From positions 1-43,144 of the forward strand of contig JBFWMT010000018.1 in the NCBI GenBank assembly GCA_050251415.1: 43,144 nucleotides of DNA. Direction: 5' to 3'. The notes under the pieces were generated by a model. It was not told the DNA's origin. It did no database searches and saw nothing but the letters and a program-made list of their open reading frames with translations. The position numbers were made by a program, and so were the translations under genes. This DNA is from UBA8514 sp050251415. Lineage in GTDB: Bacteria > Bacillota > Clostridia > Lachnospirales > Anaerotignaceae. This document shows positions 1 to 9,158 of the stretch, piece after piece (position 1 is the stretch's first letter; each line of letters starts with the position of its first letter).

Positions 1-20
1 TGTGCTAAGGAGTGCTGAAT

Positions 21-1940
21 GTGAAAGAAATACTTGTTGTTGCGCCGTATCAGGAATTATATGAAACGGCATTAAGGGTAATTGAAAAAAGAAAGTTTGA
101 CAATGTACAAGTTATACCAAGCGACCTTTGTTCAACAGCAGACGTAGTTGGTCTTGGAATAAAGGATGATGTAAGCGTAATAATTTCCCGTGGTGGAACC
201 TATACGTTGATTAAAGAAAGGCTTAAAAACGTATCTGTAATAGAACTAGAAACCAGTGCCTATGACATTATGAGTTCTATAAAGGATGTAATAGATAGAG
301 ACGAACCAGCGGCGGTACTGGGGTTTGAAAATATTATATCTGGCGTTGAGCTGCTTGAAGGGCTTAAGCGCCTTAATATACACAAGGTGAAGTTGGACAA
401 GACCGTACCTATGATAGACACAATAAAGGAATGTGCAAAAAACGGCATAGGTATTTTTATTGGAGACACCTTGGTGGAGAAAACATGTATAGAACTGGGT
501 TACGAGTGCCATCTTATTAAAAATGGAGAGGGTACGCTTATGGGAGCGCTGGACAGAGCACAGGAAATTATTCTGGCTACTAAAAGCGAAATTGAACGAA
601 ACAAACGGTATGCAGCACTTATGGACTGCGTGCACGACGGAGTAATTGCCACTGACGAAGAAAACAGGATTATGGAATACAACTCAGTAGCACGTGAAAT
701 ACTTGGGGCGGACAAGAATGAGCTTATAGGCAAGTGCGCAAACCAAGTTTTTGAGGGAATGAAAAACGGCGTTTTTGGTATGCGTGACAACACTCTTGTA
801 GTTGATGAAATAAGAAAAATAAAAGGAACTAAAGTAACAATAACCAAAGTACCAATTACAGTTAAAGGGGAAAACAAGGGATTTGTTGCAGTTTTTCAGG
901 ATGTAAAAAAATTGCAGAACTATGAAAAAAAGATAAGGACGCAGTTGTTGGGGGATGGCTTTACAGCTAAATATACCTTTGATGACATTATACATAAAAG
1001 TGCCGAAATGGAAAAGACTATAAATATTGCTAAAAAATTCAGTGCCTATGATTCTTCGGTGCTAATACAAGGCAGTTCTGGTGTTGGAAAAGAGCTGTTT
1101 GCTCAAAGTATACATAATGTAAGCTCAAGGCGTTTAGGTCCATTTGTTGCTGTTAACTGTGCCGCTCTTCCGCCAAGCCTTATTGAAAGTGAACTTTTCG
1201 GCTATGAGGAGGGTGCATTTACTGGTTCAAAAAAAGGCGGTCGTGCTGGTGTGTTTGAAATGGCGCACAAAGGAACAATATTTTTGGATGAAATAAGTGA
1301 ACTTCCTTTAGACATACAAGGCAGGCTGTTGCGTGTTATACAGGAAAAGGAAATTATGCGTCTTGGTGATAACAAGGTAATTCCGCTGGATATACGCATT
1401 ATTTGTGCCACAAACAGAGATTTACGGCAGATGGTATACGAAAGTAAATTCCGTGAAGATTTGCTTTTTAGAATTAACACACTTGTGTTTATTATACCAA
1501 GGCTTAATGAGCGTAGGGAGGACATTAGTGTTTTAAGCAATCATTTTCTTGAATTGTTTTGCGTTAAGTACGGAAAGAATATATTAGGGTTTTCACCGTC
1601 TGCTATGCGCTATCTTATGGAATACGACTACCAAGGAAACGTGAGGGAGTTGCAAAATTTTGTTGAGCGTGCCGTAATTATTTGTGAAACAAGTGAGATT
1701 ACCATTGAAGATTTTAATGATATAGTTAAGGTTATGAAAGAAAGAAGACTGAAAAAAAATTCATCTCAGGAACAAGAAGAAAAAGAGGATTTATTTGATA
1801 CAGGCCTTGCACTTAAAGATTTAGAGGAAATGTATATAAGTCATGTGTTTAAAAAATATGGAGAATCCGCTAAAAAAGCTTGCGATGTGCTGAAAATAGA
1901 CAGAAGTACACTTTGGCGTAAAATGAAAGTAAAAAACTAG
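21..1940 (+). CDS. PrpR-type sigma-54-dependent activator (PrpR_N, PAS, AAA+, Fis HTH)
   Basis: A bacterial enhancer-binding protein of about 639 residues. The N-terminal 190 residues read as a PrpR_N ligand-sensing domain and are followed by a PAS domain (about 200-300). The AAA+ domain shows Walker A GSSGVGKE (about 351), the sigma-54 contact loop GAFTGS (398-403) and Walker B GTIFLDE (about 418). A Fis-type helix-turn-helix ends the protein (about 613-634). I chose GTG at 21 because AAGGAG at 7-12 lies 8 bases before it; GTG at 12 overlaps that ribosome site and an in-frame TAA sits at 6-8. Family knowledge: such proteins open sigma-54 promoters with ATP when a small acid binds. The next gene has such a promoter, so this is very probably the local activator. 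PrpR of enterics senses 2-methylcitrate, but no methylcitrate gene is present here, so the ligand is unknown. Confidence 0.93.
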   Translation: MKEILVVAPYQELYETALRVIEKRKFDNVQVIPSDLCSTADVVGLGIKDDVSVIISRGGTYTLIKERLKNVSVIELETSAYDIMSSIKDVIDRDEPAAVLGFENIISGVELLEGLKRLNIHKVKLDKTVPMIDTIKECAKNGIGIFIGDTLVEKTCIELGYECHLIKNGEGTLMGALDRAQEIILATKSEIERNKRYAALMDCVHDGVIATDEENRIMEYNSVAREILGADKNELIGKCANQVFEGMKNGVFGMRDNTLVVDEIRKIKGTKVTITKVPITVKGENKGFVAVFQDVKKLQNYEKKIRTQLLGDGFTAKYTFDDIIHKSAEMEKTINIAKKFSAYDSSVLIQGSSGVGKELFAQSIHNVSSRRLGPFVAVNCAALPPSLIESELFGYEEGAFTGSKKGGRAGVFEMAHKGTIFLDEISELPLDIQGRLLRVIQEKEIMRLGDNKVIPLDIRIICATNRDLRQMVYESKFREDLLFRINTLVFIIPRLNERREDISVLSNHFLELFCVKYGKNILGFSPSAMRYLMEYDYQGNVRELQNFVERAVIICETSEITIEDFNDIVKVMKERRLKKNSSQEQEEKEDLFDTGLALKDLEEMYISHVFKKYGESAKKACDVLKIDRSTLWRKMKVKN

Positions 1941-1968
1941 TATAAAAAAGGTTGCAAAAAACAACACA

Positions 1969-2004
1969 TTGCAAAATGCAACACAAAAACCTTGCAAAAT
2001 GCAA
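1969..2004. promoter_or_regulatory. Twin palindromic upstream activator sites
   Basis: Two identical 13-base perfect palindromes, TTGCAAAATGCAA, lie at 1969-1981 and 1992-2004, with centres 23 bases apart. A half-site TTGCA is at 1952-1956. They sit about 150-190 bases upstream of the sigma-54 promoter, the usual place for enhancer-binding protein sites. I infer that the upstream PrpR-type protein binds here. Confidence 0.7.
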
Positions 2005-2155
2005 GATGTTAATTTCGATTAAGAAAAATGTACAAAAATTGATACAATGAAATTTTGTTAATTATATATAAATCAGTGACGTAAAAAAGAGATATTATTG
2101 TCACAAAACTGTACAAAATATCTAAAAAAAATAAATTTTTTGTAAATAATTAAAC

Positions 2156-2172
2156 TTGGCACGGCAATTGCT
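2156..2172 (+). promoter_or_regulatory. Sigma-54 (-24/-12) promoter
   Basis: The sequence TTGGCACGGCAATTGCT matches the RpoN consensus. GG is at 2158-2159 and GC at 2170-2171, with exactly 10 bases between them. Transcription should start near 2183, about 50 bases before the alcohol dehydrogenase start. The stretch 1941-2234 otherwise holds only the activator palindromes and AT-rich DNA. Confidence 0.9.
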
Positions 2173-2234
2173 TTATATAGTGGCACAGGACAAAAGGTAA
2201 CGGGTCCAGAAAAATAAAGGGGGGATAAATAATT

Positions 2235-3389
2235 ATGTCAATGTGTCAAATTAAGATTCCATCATGCGTTTACGCAGGAGAAGGAAGTATTGAAAAAATT
2301 AAAGAGATAGTTGCAAAAGAGGCAGCTTCGAAGGTACTTGTTTTTACAGATAAAGGTGTTAGAGGCACTGGCCTTGTAGATATAGTTTTAAACGAACTTA
2401 CTGCGGCAAAAGTAGAGTATCAGATTTTCGATAACCTTGTGGCTGAACCTAGCTATACGGATGTTGACAAAGTTATTAAAGAAGCGGAAGATGCACAGGG
2501 CGACCTTATAGTTGCTATAGGCGGAGGCAGCGTTATGGACGCAGCAAAACTTTGTGCGGTATTAAAAGGTGCAAATTACACAATTAAGGATTTACTTAGC
2601 GATCCAACGATTGCCCAGAAGGGTATTAAGTCTGTAATGATTCCTACAACCTGTGGTACAGGAAGTGAGGCAACATGTAATGCAATTGTTGCAATCCCTG
2701 AAGAAAGCACAAAAAAGGGGATTGTAAACGATAACATGATACCTGATTATGTTATCCTGGATGCAAAAATGATTGCAAAGCTTCCAAAAAGCATTATTGC
2801 GGCAACGGGTGTCGATGCACTTGCTCATGTTGTGGAATGTTTTACTTCAAAAAAAGCTACACCACTTAGCGACACTTATGCGCTTGCTGGTGCAAAGCTT
2901 ATTTTCAAAAACATTAAAAAAGCTTATAACAATGCAGACGATATGGAAGCAAAAGCAAGTATGCTTTTGGGTGCTTTCTACGGTGGCGTTGCCATTACAG
3001 GCAGTGGAACAACAGCAGTTCATGCACTTGCTTATCCTTTAGGTGGTAAATATCATATTCCACACGGAGTTTCAAATGCAATTTTATTTGCCCACGTAAT
3101 GGCATTTAACAAAGAAGCCTGTGCAGATAGACTTGCTTTATTATGTGATGGTGTTTATCCTGAACTTTCAGCTAAAACAACTGAGGAAAAAGCACAGCAC
3201 ATGATTAATGAAATTAAAAGTATTGTAAAAGATACAGCAATACCTACAAGCCTTAAAGATTTTGGCGTACCTGCAGCGGACCTTGAAGTTTTGGTTGAAA
3301 GCGGAAGCCAGCAGACAAGATTGCTTGTGAACAACATGAAAGAATTAAGCCTTGATGATATAAGAGAATTATACAAAAAGGTTATGTAA
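2235..3389 (+). CDS. Iron-containing (type III) alcohol dehydrogenase
   Basis: A 384-residue cytoplasmic Fe-ADH, full length for the family. The NAD-binding GGGS motif lies near residue 97, and the four metal ligands are all present: D194, H198, H263 and H277, in DALAHVVE and HALAYPLGGKYHIPHG contexts. The family reduces aldehydes to alcohols, or the reverse, with NAD(P)H. It is the first gene after the sigma-54 promoter, with a GGGG ribosome site before ATG 2235. In this setting it may reduce the aldehyde released by the downstream aldolase and so re-oxidise NADH. The family spans lactaldehyde, propanediol, butanol and 4-hydroxybutyrate enzymes, so the substrate cannot be assigned from sequence. 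Confidence 0.92.
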   Translation: MSMCQIKIPSCVYAGEGSIEKIKEIVAKEAASKVLVFTDKGVRGTGLVDIVLNELTAAKVEYQIFDNLVAEPSYTDVDKVIKEAEDAQGDLIVAIGGGSVMDAAKLCAVLKGANYTIKDLLSDPTIAQKGIKSVMIPTTCGTGSEATCNAIVAIPEESTKKGIVNDNMIPDYVILDAKMIAKLPKSIIAATGVDALAHVVECFTSKKATPLSDTYALAGAKLIFKNIKKAYNNADDMEAKASMLLGAFYGGVAITGSGTTAVHALAYPLGGKYHIPHGVSNAILFAHVMAFNKEACADRLALLCDGVYPELSAKTTEEKAQHMINEIKSIVKDTAIPTSLKDFGVPAADLEVLVESGSQQTRLLVNNMKELSLDDIRELYKKVM

Positions 3390-3405
3390 TTCCATTTTAA
3401 GTTGG

Positions 3406-3445
3406 TTATATTTTAATGCTAATGATGGCATTAAGTAAAATATAA
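3406..3445 (+). other. Intercistronic stem-loop before TAXI receptor gene
   Basis: Arms 3406-3419 and 3428-3445 pair as two 7-bp helices separated by a 4-base bulge, with an 8-base loop. No U-run follows. It lies between the dehydrogenase and the binding-protein gene, so it may be an RNA processing or 5'-stabilising element that lets the receptor be made in excess. Confidence 0.5.
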
Positions 3446-3482
3446 TAAAAAGAAAACAAACAAAACAAGGGAGGAAATTTTT

Positions 3483-4583
3483 ATGAAGAAGTTAGTAGCA
3501 ACAACTTTAGCTGCAGTTATGGTTGCAGGCGCATTTGCAGGTTGCACAAGCAAAGCAGCAGAAGCACCAGCAGCAGAAGCACCGGCAGCAGAAGCACCAG
3601 CAGCAGAGGCACCAGCAGCAGATGCAACAACAGCAGAAAAACCGGCTGGTGACCCGGTAGACCTGTTATTCTCAACATTCCAGGTTGGTACTTCAAACTA
3701 CACAATTTCAGCTGGTTTAGGTACAATGTGGCTTGACTACTTACCAGAAGGTTCAACTGTAGACGTACAGCCTACATCACCTGGTGGTATGGGTGCACCT
3801 TACCTTTTTGCTAATGACCAGGCAGACATTGCTTTCGTAAACGGTGCTCCTGCTAAATGGGCATATGAAGAAGGCACATTAGACAAAGAACCTACACAGG
3901 AATACAGAGCACTTGTTGGCTCAATGACAGCAGTTTCAGCTGTATCTTTCTTTACACAATCTTTTATTGACAAATATGGTTACACAACAATTGAAGATGT
4001 AGTAGCAAACAAAGTTCCAATTAGAATTGGTTGTTCACCAAAGGGTTCTATGGATGAGAAGGTTGTTGAGATGCTTCTTAACCACCTTGGAGTTACATAT
4101 GATGACGTTAAATCATGGGGCGGTGACATCGTTCATGGTGGCGGTTCAGACTTATCAGCAATGGTAAAAGACGGCAAGCTTGACATGATGCTTGACCATA
4201 CTTCAGTTCAGTCTTCAACAATGACAGAAATCGCTATGACATGTGACGTTCAGTTCCTTCAGCTTAAAGATGAAACACTTGATTGGTTCATGACACAGGG
4301 CTTTGAAAGAATTACTGTACCAGCAGGTTCATGGGATGGTCAGGACGTTGAAATCATCAACGCTGGAACACCAGACTGTATCTTTGTTGCTAAAGACATG
4401 GCTGATGATGTAGCTTATAACCTTGCAAAAGGTATGTGCGAACAGAGAGATTACTTAGTATCACAGTATGCTTCAATCGAGCCTTTCGATCCAGAAACAT
4501 GCTGGATGCCTGAAAAAGTTGGTAACGTTCCACTTCACCCAGGTGCAGAGAAATACTTTAAAGAAATGGGTTACATTAAATAA
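3483..4583 (+). CDS. TAXI-family TRAP transporter solute receptor (lipoprotein)
   Basis: The 366-residue receptor captures substrate outside the membrane and delivers it to the permease encoded next. It has a lipoprotein signal peptide with lipobox AFAGC and the lipidated Cys at 21. A low-complexity linker of four EAPAA-like units follows (about 26-45), then a TAXI/NMT1-like binding domain starting near residue 58 (LLFSTFQVGTSNYTISAG). The ribosome site AAGGGAGG (3467-3474) is 8 bases before ATG. Codons are smooth, as in highly expressed genes, and the gene is bracketed by RNA hairpins, both in keeping with a receptor needed in excess. Known TAXI receptors bind carboxylates such as glutamate or other small organic acids; the ligand here is unknown. 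Confidence 0.93.
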   Translation: MKKLVATTLAAVMVAGAFAGCTSKAAEAPAAEAPAAEAPAAEAPAADATTAEKPAGDPVDLLFSTFQVGTSNYTISAGLGTMWLDYLPEGSTVDVQPTSPGGMGAPYLFANDQADIAFVNGAPAKWAYEEGTLDKEPTQEYRALVGSMTAVSAVSFFTQSFIDKYGYTTIEDVVANKVPIRIGCSPKGSMDEKVVEMLLNHLGVTYDDVKSWGGDIVHGGGSDLSAMVKDGKLDMMLDHTSVQSSTMTEIAMTCDVQFLQLKDETLDWFMTQGFERITVPAGSWDGQDVEIINAGTPDCIFVAKDMADDVAYNLAKGMCEQRDYLVSQYASIEPFDPETCWMPEKVGNVPLHPGAEKYFKEMGYIK

Positions 4584-4590
4584 TAAGGCT

Positions 4591-4671
4591 GTACCCTTTT
4601 AGGGAACAGGATGCTTTAGACAGAGGCCTTTGACATATAGTATTTTGTTACTATTTTATTCAGGGGTCTCT
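4591..4671 (+). other. Two stem-loops between receptor and permease genes
   Basis: A small hairpin, CCCT-TTT-AGGG with an outer GT/AC pair, lies at 4591-4607. A longer one pairs 4622-4633 with 4660-4671 (12 pairs, three of them G-U) and has an inner perfect hairpin ATAGTA/TACTAT (4637-4654). Neither ends in a strong U-run, so they probably protect the receptor mRNA 3' end or partly attenuate readthrough to the permease. Confidence 0.55.
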
Positions 4672-4717
4672 ATCTATCTAAAAATGAAAAATAATACCAA
4701 GTTGAGGTGTAAAAAAA

Positions 4718-6688
4718 ATGAGTATTTTTAAGAAAAAGGAAACTGCACCCGTTGCAGAAATCGAACCGGTTATTATTGAAGATGAAGAATCATTAAGACC
4801 CGAGCTTCCTAAAGTTAGATATATTTTAGTTGCAGTGCTTTCATCAATTTTTATGTTATTCCAGCTTTATATGGCTTTAGTAAGACCACTTTCATCACTT
4901 ATTTCAGGGCCTATTCATCTTTGCCTTTCACTCGCAATCATTATTTTAGTTAAACCGTTATCAGATAAATATAATAAGAAGTTTTTATGGATATTCGATA
5001 TAGCAATGATAGCTTGTCTTGCAGTAACAGCATTTTACTTTATAAGAGATTTAGATTTTCTCACTTACAGAATTATGATGGTTGACCCAATGCGTAATAT
5101 TGATTTATTCTGCGCATTTGCTATGCTTGTAGTTATTCTTGAATGTGTTAGAAGAACACTTGGTTTACCTTTATTTATCTTTATTTTATGCTTTATTGCA
5201 TATGCTTTCTTAGGTCAGAAAATTACAGGTCCTTTCCGTTTTAGCGGTATGACATGGCAGCAGTTTGGTGAAATGCTTTTACTTTCAGTTGATGGTATTT
5301 TAGGTTCACCGCTCCAGACCTCTGTAAATACAATCTTCTACTTCCTTATCTTTGGTGCATTCTTCTCACAGTGTGGTGGTGGACAGGTTCTTATTGACTT
5401 AGGTATGAAACTTAGTGACAAAACAGTAGGCGGCCCTGCAAAGGCAGCCGTTGTTTCATCAGGACTTATGGGTATGATTTCAGGTTCTGCTGTTGCAAAC
5501 GTAACAACAACAGGCGTTATGACTATTCCTCTTATGAAAAAAGCAGGATATACTCCTGAACAGGCGGGCGCTATTGAGGCTGTAGCTTCAACAGGTGGTC
5601 AGATTATGCCTCCTATTATGGGTGTTGGTGCTTTTATCATGGCAGAAATGATTGGTGTAAGCTATGCTAAAATTGCTACATCAGCTATTATTCCAGCCCT
5701 GGCTTACTATGGTTCAGTTTTACTTCTTGTTCATTTAATTGCAAAGAAAAAACAGCTTAAAAATATTAATAAAGAAGAAGTTAAATATGTTTCGGCACCA
5801 ATTCTTCCAAGAGTATACCAGTTACTTCCTGTATTAATAGTAGTGGTTATGATTTTTATGGGTGCTTCATTAACTAGAGCAGCTCTCTATGGAACAGCAC
5901 TTTCAATTATAGTTAGCTTTGTTTCAAAAGAAACAAGAATGACCATTAAACAACTTCTGGACTGCTTACTTGATGGTATCAGACAGGCAGCAAACATTGC
6001 AATTCCTACGGCAGCTTGTGGTATTATGATTGGTATTGTTGTACGTTCAGGTGCTGCTAACAAGCTTACAAAAATTATTGCAAGCGTTGGTGACTCTAAT
6101 GTAGCAGTTGCATTAATTATTGCGATGGCTGGTTGTATGCTTCTTGGTATGGCACTTCCTACAGTTGCTGCTTACCTGATTGCAAACATTCTTTTCTGCC
6201 CAACAATTATTGCCATGGGTATTGCTCCACTTCCAGCGAATATGTTTATTTTCTACTTCGGCGTTATTGCACAGATTACACCACCTGTATGCCTTGCATC
6301 ATTTACAGCGGCTGGTATAGCCGGGGCGGACTCGTGGAGGACGGGATGGACAGCGTTTTCATACGCTTTCGTTTCATTCCTTACACCGTTCATGTTTGTA
6401 TTTGCACCTGAGATTTTACTTTTGGGGACGATGCCAGAAACAATTAAAACTACCTGTGTCCTTGCTGTTGGTGTATTTTTCATTGCAGCTGCAATTGCAG
6501 GATACTTATTTATGCCCGTTGAAAATAAGATGGTAAGAATATACTTCTTCATCGTTGCAGTAATGACAATTATACCAGAAGATTTATCAACAATGGTTGG
6601 GGTTTCATTGGCAGTGGTTACATCCGTATTTTTCTTCTTAAAGGCAGCAAAAGATAAAAAGAACAAAACAGGAGCGTATGCAGCATAA
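4718..6688 (+). CDS. TAXI-type TRAP transporter fused permease (DctQM-like)
   Basis: A 656-residue polytopic membrane protein. The N-terminal cytoplasmic stretch (1-30) is acidic. Several helices corresponding to the small DctQ-like subunit come next, then a large DctM-like core. The core shows the family hallmarks around residues 240-310: SGSAVANVTTTGVMTIPLM, followed by EAVASTGGQIMPP. The second half repeats the pattern (GMALPTVAAYLIA). Fusion of small and large subunits is typical of TAXI permeases, and the length fits. The ribosome site GAGGTG precedes ATG. With the upstream receptor it forms an ion-gradient-driven high-affinity importer. Confidence 0.93.
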   Translation: MSIFKKKETAPVAEIEPVIIEDEESLRPELPKVRYILVAVLSSIFMLFQLYMALVRPLSSLISGPIHLCLSLAIIILVKPLSDKYNKKFLWIFDIAMIACLAVTAFYFIRDLDFLTYRIMMVDPMRNIDLFCAFAMLVVILECVRRTLGLPLFIFILCFIAYAFLGQKITGPFRFSGMTWQQFGEMLLLSVDGILGSPLQTSVNTIFYFLIFGAFFSQCGGGQVLIDLGMKLSDKTVGGPAKAAVVSSGLMGMISGSAVANVTTTGVMTIPLMKKAGYTPEQAGAIEAVASTGGQIMPPIMGVGAFIMAEMIGVSYAKIATSAIIPALAYYGSVLLLVHLIAKKKQLKNINKEEVKYVSAPILPRVYQLLPVLIVVVMIFMGASLTRAALYGTALSIIVSFVSKETRMTIKQLLDCLLDGIRQAANIAIPTAACGIMIGIVVRSGAANKLTKIIASVGDSNVAVALIIAMAGCMLLGMALPTVAAYLIANILFCPTIIAMGIAPLPANMFIFYFGVIAQITPPVCLASFTAAGIAGADSWRTGWTAFSYAFVSFLTPFMFVFAPEILLLGTMPETIKTTCVLAVGVFFIAAAIAGYLFMPVENKMVRIYFFIVAVMTIIPEDLSTMVGVSLAVVTSVFFFLKAAKDKKNKTGAYAA

Positions 6689-6712
6689 TCTAACAAATTA
6701 GGGGTATACATT

Positions 6713-8227
6713 ATGAAAAACAAAACAGAAATAGTTATAGTAGGAATCGGACTTGCCGCATTAGCAACAGCGGCAAGGCTGTACGAATTGGGTAAAAGAG
6801 ATATTGCAATATATACCCAAAGCTATGGTGGTACACCATATATTGCAGCAATCAATTTTGTTCTTCCAGAAAATCCTTATGGTGATACACCAGAGCAGTA
6901 TTTTAAGGATATGATGAATGCAGGTTATCAGCTTAATGATGCCGCACTTGTAAAGGAAATGACAGACAATACTTTAAACGGATATGAGCTTTTAAAGCGT
7001 TGGGGAGTGGATTTTGCAAAAAACGAGAATGGAACAACAAAGCTTCGTCACGTTTCGGGGCATACATTCCCACGTTCACTTTGCTGCACAACAGAGCTTA
7101 TTGGTGTTGAAATTGTTCAAACAATGGTGAAAGCCCTTGAAGAAAAAGGCGTTAAGATTGTTATGGGCGCACAATGTGTTAACCTTCTTAGTGACGGCAA
7201 AAAAGTTTATGGCATAACCGTAAATACAGAAGATGGCTTAACTAACGTATATGCTGACAACGTAGTTGCGGCATGGGGCGGTGTAGGCAATCTTTTTGGA
7301 AAAAGCACATACCCACAGGATATTAAGGGTAATACCCTTGCAATGGCACACAACGCTGGTGCAAAACTTGTGGATATAGAGTTTTTGGAGTATGAACCCA
7401 TGGTCGTTTTAAGCCCAGAGGGTGCAGTAGGCGAGCCATGCCCAACGGCAATGCTTGGCGAAGGTGCTCATCTATTAAATACCGACGGCGAACGTTTTAT
7501 GCTTAAGGTAAGACCGGAAGGTGAAGCAGGTTCTCCAAAAACACTTATTAATAAAGAAATTTGGAAACAGGTTGACGCAGGCAAAGGCACAGAGCATCGT
7601 GGTGCTTGGGTTGATTTAAGACACATTAGCCGTGATGTATTAAAGGCTTATCCATGGTTCTTTAACCGCCTTATGGATAACGGCGTAGACCCTAATTTGG
7701 AATTGGTTGAAGTTGGCCCTATGGCACACAGCTTCAGCGGTGGTATTTGGGTAGATGGCAACTACGAATCATCCCTTGAAGGTTTGTTTGCAGTTGGCGA
7801 GGCATGCGGCGGTGTACACGGTGCTTGCCGTTGTGCAGGTAATGCTGCAAGTCAAGCAACACTTTCTGGTTTACTTTGTGCAGAAGCTGTTAACAAGCTT
7901 GCCAGAAACAACAATGGAAAGGAAGCTTCTATTGACTATAAAGTTGATAAAGAAGTGTTTAATAAATATGTACCAAAGGTAAGAGAACTTGCAGTAGATG
8001 CCCTTGGCATTTACAGAAAAGGTGAGTTACTTAAAGCCGCCCTTACGGACTTAGAAAATATGGAAGCTCAGGACGACCTCAAAAACGATACCGAAGCAAG
8101 TCAGGTAGTTGAATCTGTACGCCTTATGGTGCAAGCAGCTCTTACAAGAGAGGAAAGCCGTGGTACACATATGCGTTTAGACTTCCCTGAAAGCAGTGAC
8201 GAGTACAAGAGAAAAATTATTTTATAA
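6713..8227 (+). CDS. FAD-dependent oxidoreductase, fumarate reductase/succinate dehydrogenase flavoprotein family
   Basis: A 504-residue flavoprotein. The FAD-binding beta-alpha-beta motif is VGIGLAALATAARL near residue 10, with Ala in place of the third Gly. A substrate-region motif GHTFPRS lies near 120. The C-terminal FAD/substrate segment is HSFSGGIWVDG, then GLFAVGEACGGVHGACRCAG (about 345-385). No iron-sulfur, FMN-transfer or cytochrome domain is fused, and no SdhB-like partner is nearby, so it must use a soluble electron donor or acceptor. Relatives include fumarate and urocanate reductases, L-aspartate oxidase and tricarballylate dehydrogenase. I infer that it oxidises or reduces a C-C bond of the imported acid. 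It starts 24 bases after the permease stop, in the same operon. Confidence 0.85.
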   Translation: MKNKTEIVIVGIGLAALATAARLYELGKRDIAIYTQSYGGTPYIAAINFVLPENPYGDTPEQYFKDMMNAGYQLNDAALVKEMTDNTLNGYELLKRWGVDFAKNENGTTKLRHVSGHTFPRSLCCTTELIGVEIVQTMVKALEEKGVKIVMGAQCVNLLSDGKKVYGITVNTEDGLTNVYADNVVAAWGGVGNLFGKSTYPQDIKGNTLAMAHNAGAKLVDIEFLEYEPMVVLSPEGAVGEPCPTAMLGEGAHLLNTDGERFMLKVRPEGEAGSPKTLINKEIWKQVDAGKGTEHRGAWVDLRHISRDVLKAYPWFFNRLMDNGVDPNLELVEVGPMAHSFSGGIWVDGNYESSLEGLFAVGEACGGVHGACRCAGNAASQATLSGLLCAEAVNKLARNNNGKEASIDYKVDKEVFNKYVPKVRELAVDALGIYRKGELLKAALTDLENMEAQDDLKNDTEASQVVESVRLMVQAALTREESRGTHMRLDFPESSDEYKRKIIL

Positions 8228-8250
8228 ATTATAGAAGGACGTGTTTGTAA

Positions 8251-9144
8251 ATGGAAATTAAGGGTATTATTGCAGCAATGGCTACCCCTATGTTTGAGGA
8301 TGGCAGTATTAACGAAACAGAATTAAGAAATCAGGTAAACAGACATGTTGCAGCAGGTGTTGATGGTATTTTTACACTTGGTACAAACGGCGAGTTCTAT
8401 ATTATGTCTGCTGAAGAAAAGAAAAGAGTAATGCAGGTTGTAGTTGAAGAATCTAAGGGCAGAGTTCCAATTTATGCTGGCACTGGCTGTGTAAGCACGA
8501 AGGATACCGTTGAACTTTCTCAGGCAGCACAGGAAATTGGTGTAGATGCACTTTCACTTGTTACACCATATTTTGCAGCACTTAATCAGAATGAGCTTTA
8601 CGAACATTTTTCAGCGGTTTCAAAATCAGTGGATACACCTATCGTTCTTTACAACATTCCTGCACGTGCAGGCGTAAGCATTGAATACAAAACAGTAGAA
8701 AAGCTTGCTGCAAACTGCAACAATATTAAAGGCGTTAAAGATTCCAGCGGTAACTTCGACAATATTTTAAGATACATCGAATCTACAGACAGCAAAACTT
8801 TCTCAGTTCTTTCAGGTAACGATTCACTTATTTTGTGGACACTTTTAGCTGGCGGCAAGGGTGGTATTACTGCAGTAGCAAACGTACTTCCTGAAATTAT
8901 GGTAAGCATTTACCAGAATTATCTTAAAGGGGATATGGCAGCAGCAAAGATTGCACAGGATTCTATTCGTCCTATTAGAGATTGCTTTAAATATGGCAAC
9001 CCTAACTCAATTGTTAAGGCAGCAGCGAACATTATTGGTCAGCCTTTAGGGCCATGCCGTAAGCCATTTGGTCTTATTTCAGATGAAGCTGTTAAGGGAA
9101 TTGCAGAAACTATCGACACATATTACGCTCAATACAAAAAATAA
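8251..9144 (+). CDS. DapA/NanA-superfamily class I aldolase or lyase
   Basis: A 297-residue TIM-barrel enzyme of the dihydrodipicolinate synthase/N-acetylneuraminate lyase superfamily. The Schiff-base lysine is K163 (GVKDSSGN), the catalytic tyrosine Y134 (VLYNIPARAG) and the pyruvate-carboxylate loop GTNGE 44-48. The second Thr of the lysine-pathway enzyme (TTGE) is replaced by Asn, and the operon context is catabolic. A 2-keto-3-deoxy-acid aldolase or dehydratase is therefore more likely than lysine biosynthesis. R139 matches the carboxylate-binding Arg of true DapA, so the non-pyruvate half may also be charged. Family chemistry would release pyruvate plus an aldehyde. AGAAGGA lies 11 bases before ATG. 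Confidence 0.88.
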   Translation: MEIKGIIAAMATPMFEDGSINETELRNQVNRHVAAGVDGIFTLGTNGEFYIMSAEEKKRVMQVVVEESKGRVPIYAGTGCVSTKDTVELSQAAQEIGVDALSLVTPYFAALNQNELYEHFSAVSKSVDTPIVLYNIPARAGVSIEYKTVEKLAANCNNIKGVKDSSGNFDNILRYIESTDSKTFSVLSGNDSLILWTLLAGGKGGITAVANVLPEIMVSIYQNYLKGDMAAAKIAQDSIRPIRDCFKYGNPNSIVKAAANIIGQPLGPCRKPFGLISDEAVKGIAETIDTYYAQYKK

Positions 9145-9158
9145 TAGGGGGCGTAAAA

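Noticed and set aside
3555..3630. Repeat in the receptor gene as a slippage error
   Set aside because: The EAPAA units stay in frame and a similar linker occurs in MglB, so this is a normal lipoprotein spacer.
3517..3756. Antisense Leu/Val-rich reading frame
   Set aside because: It is the mirror of the Ala/Pro-rich linker codons and has no ribosome site.
8251..9144. DapA of lysine biosynthesis
   Set aside because: The second pyruvate-loop Thr is Asn and the gene sits in a catabolic transport operon, so a housekeeping lysine role is unlikely.
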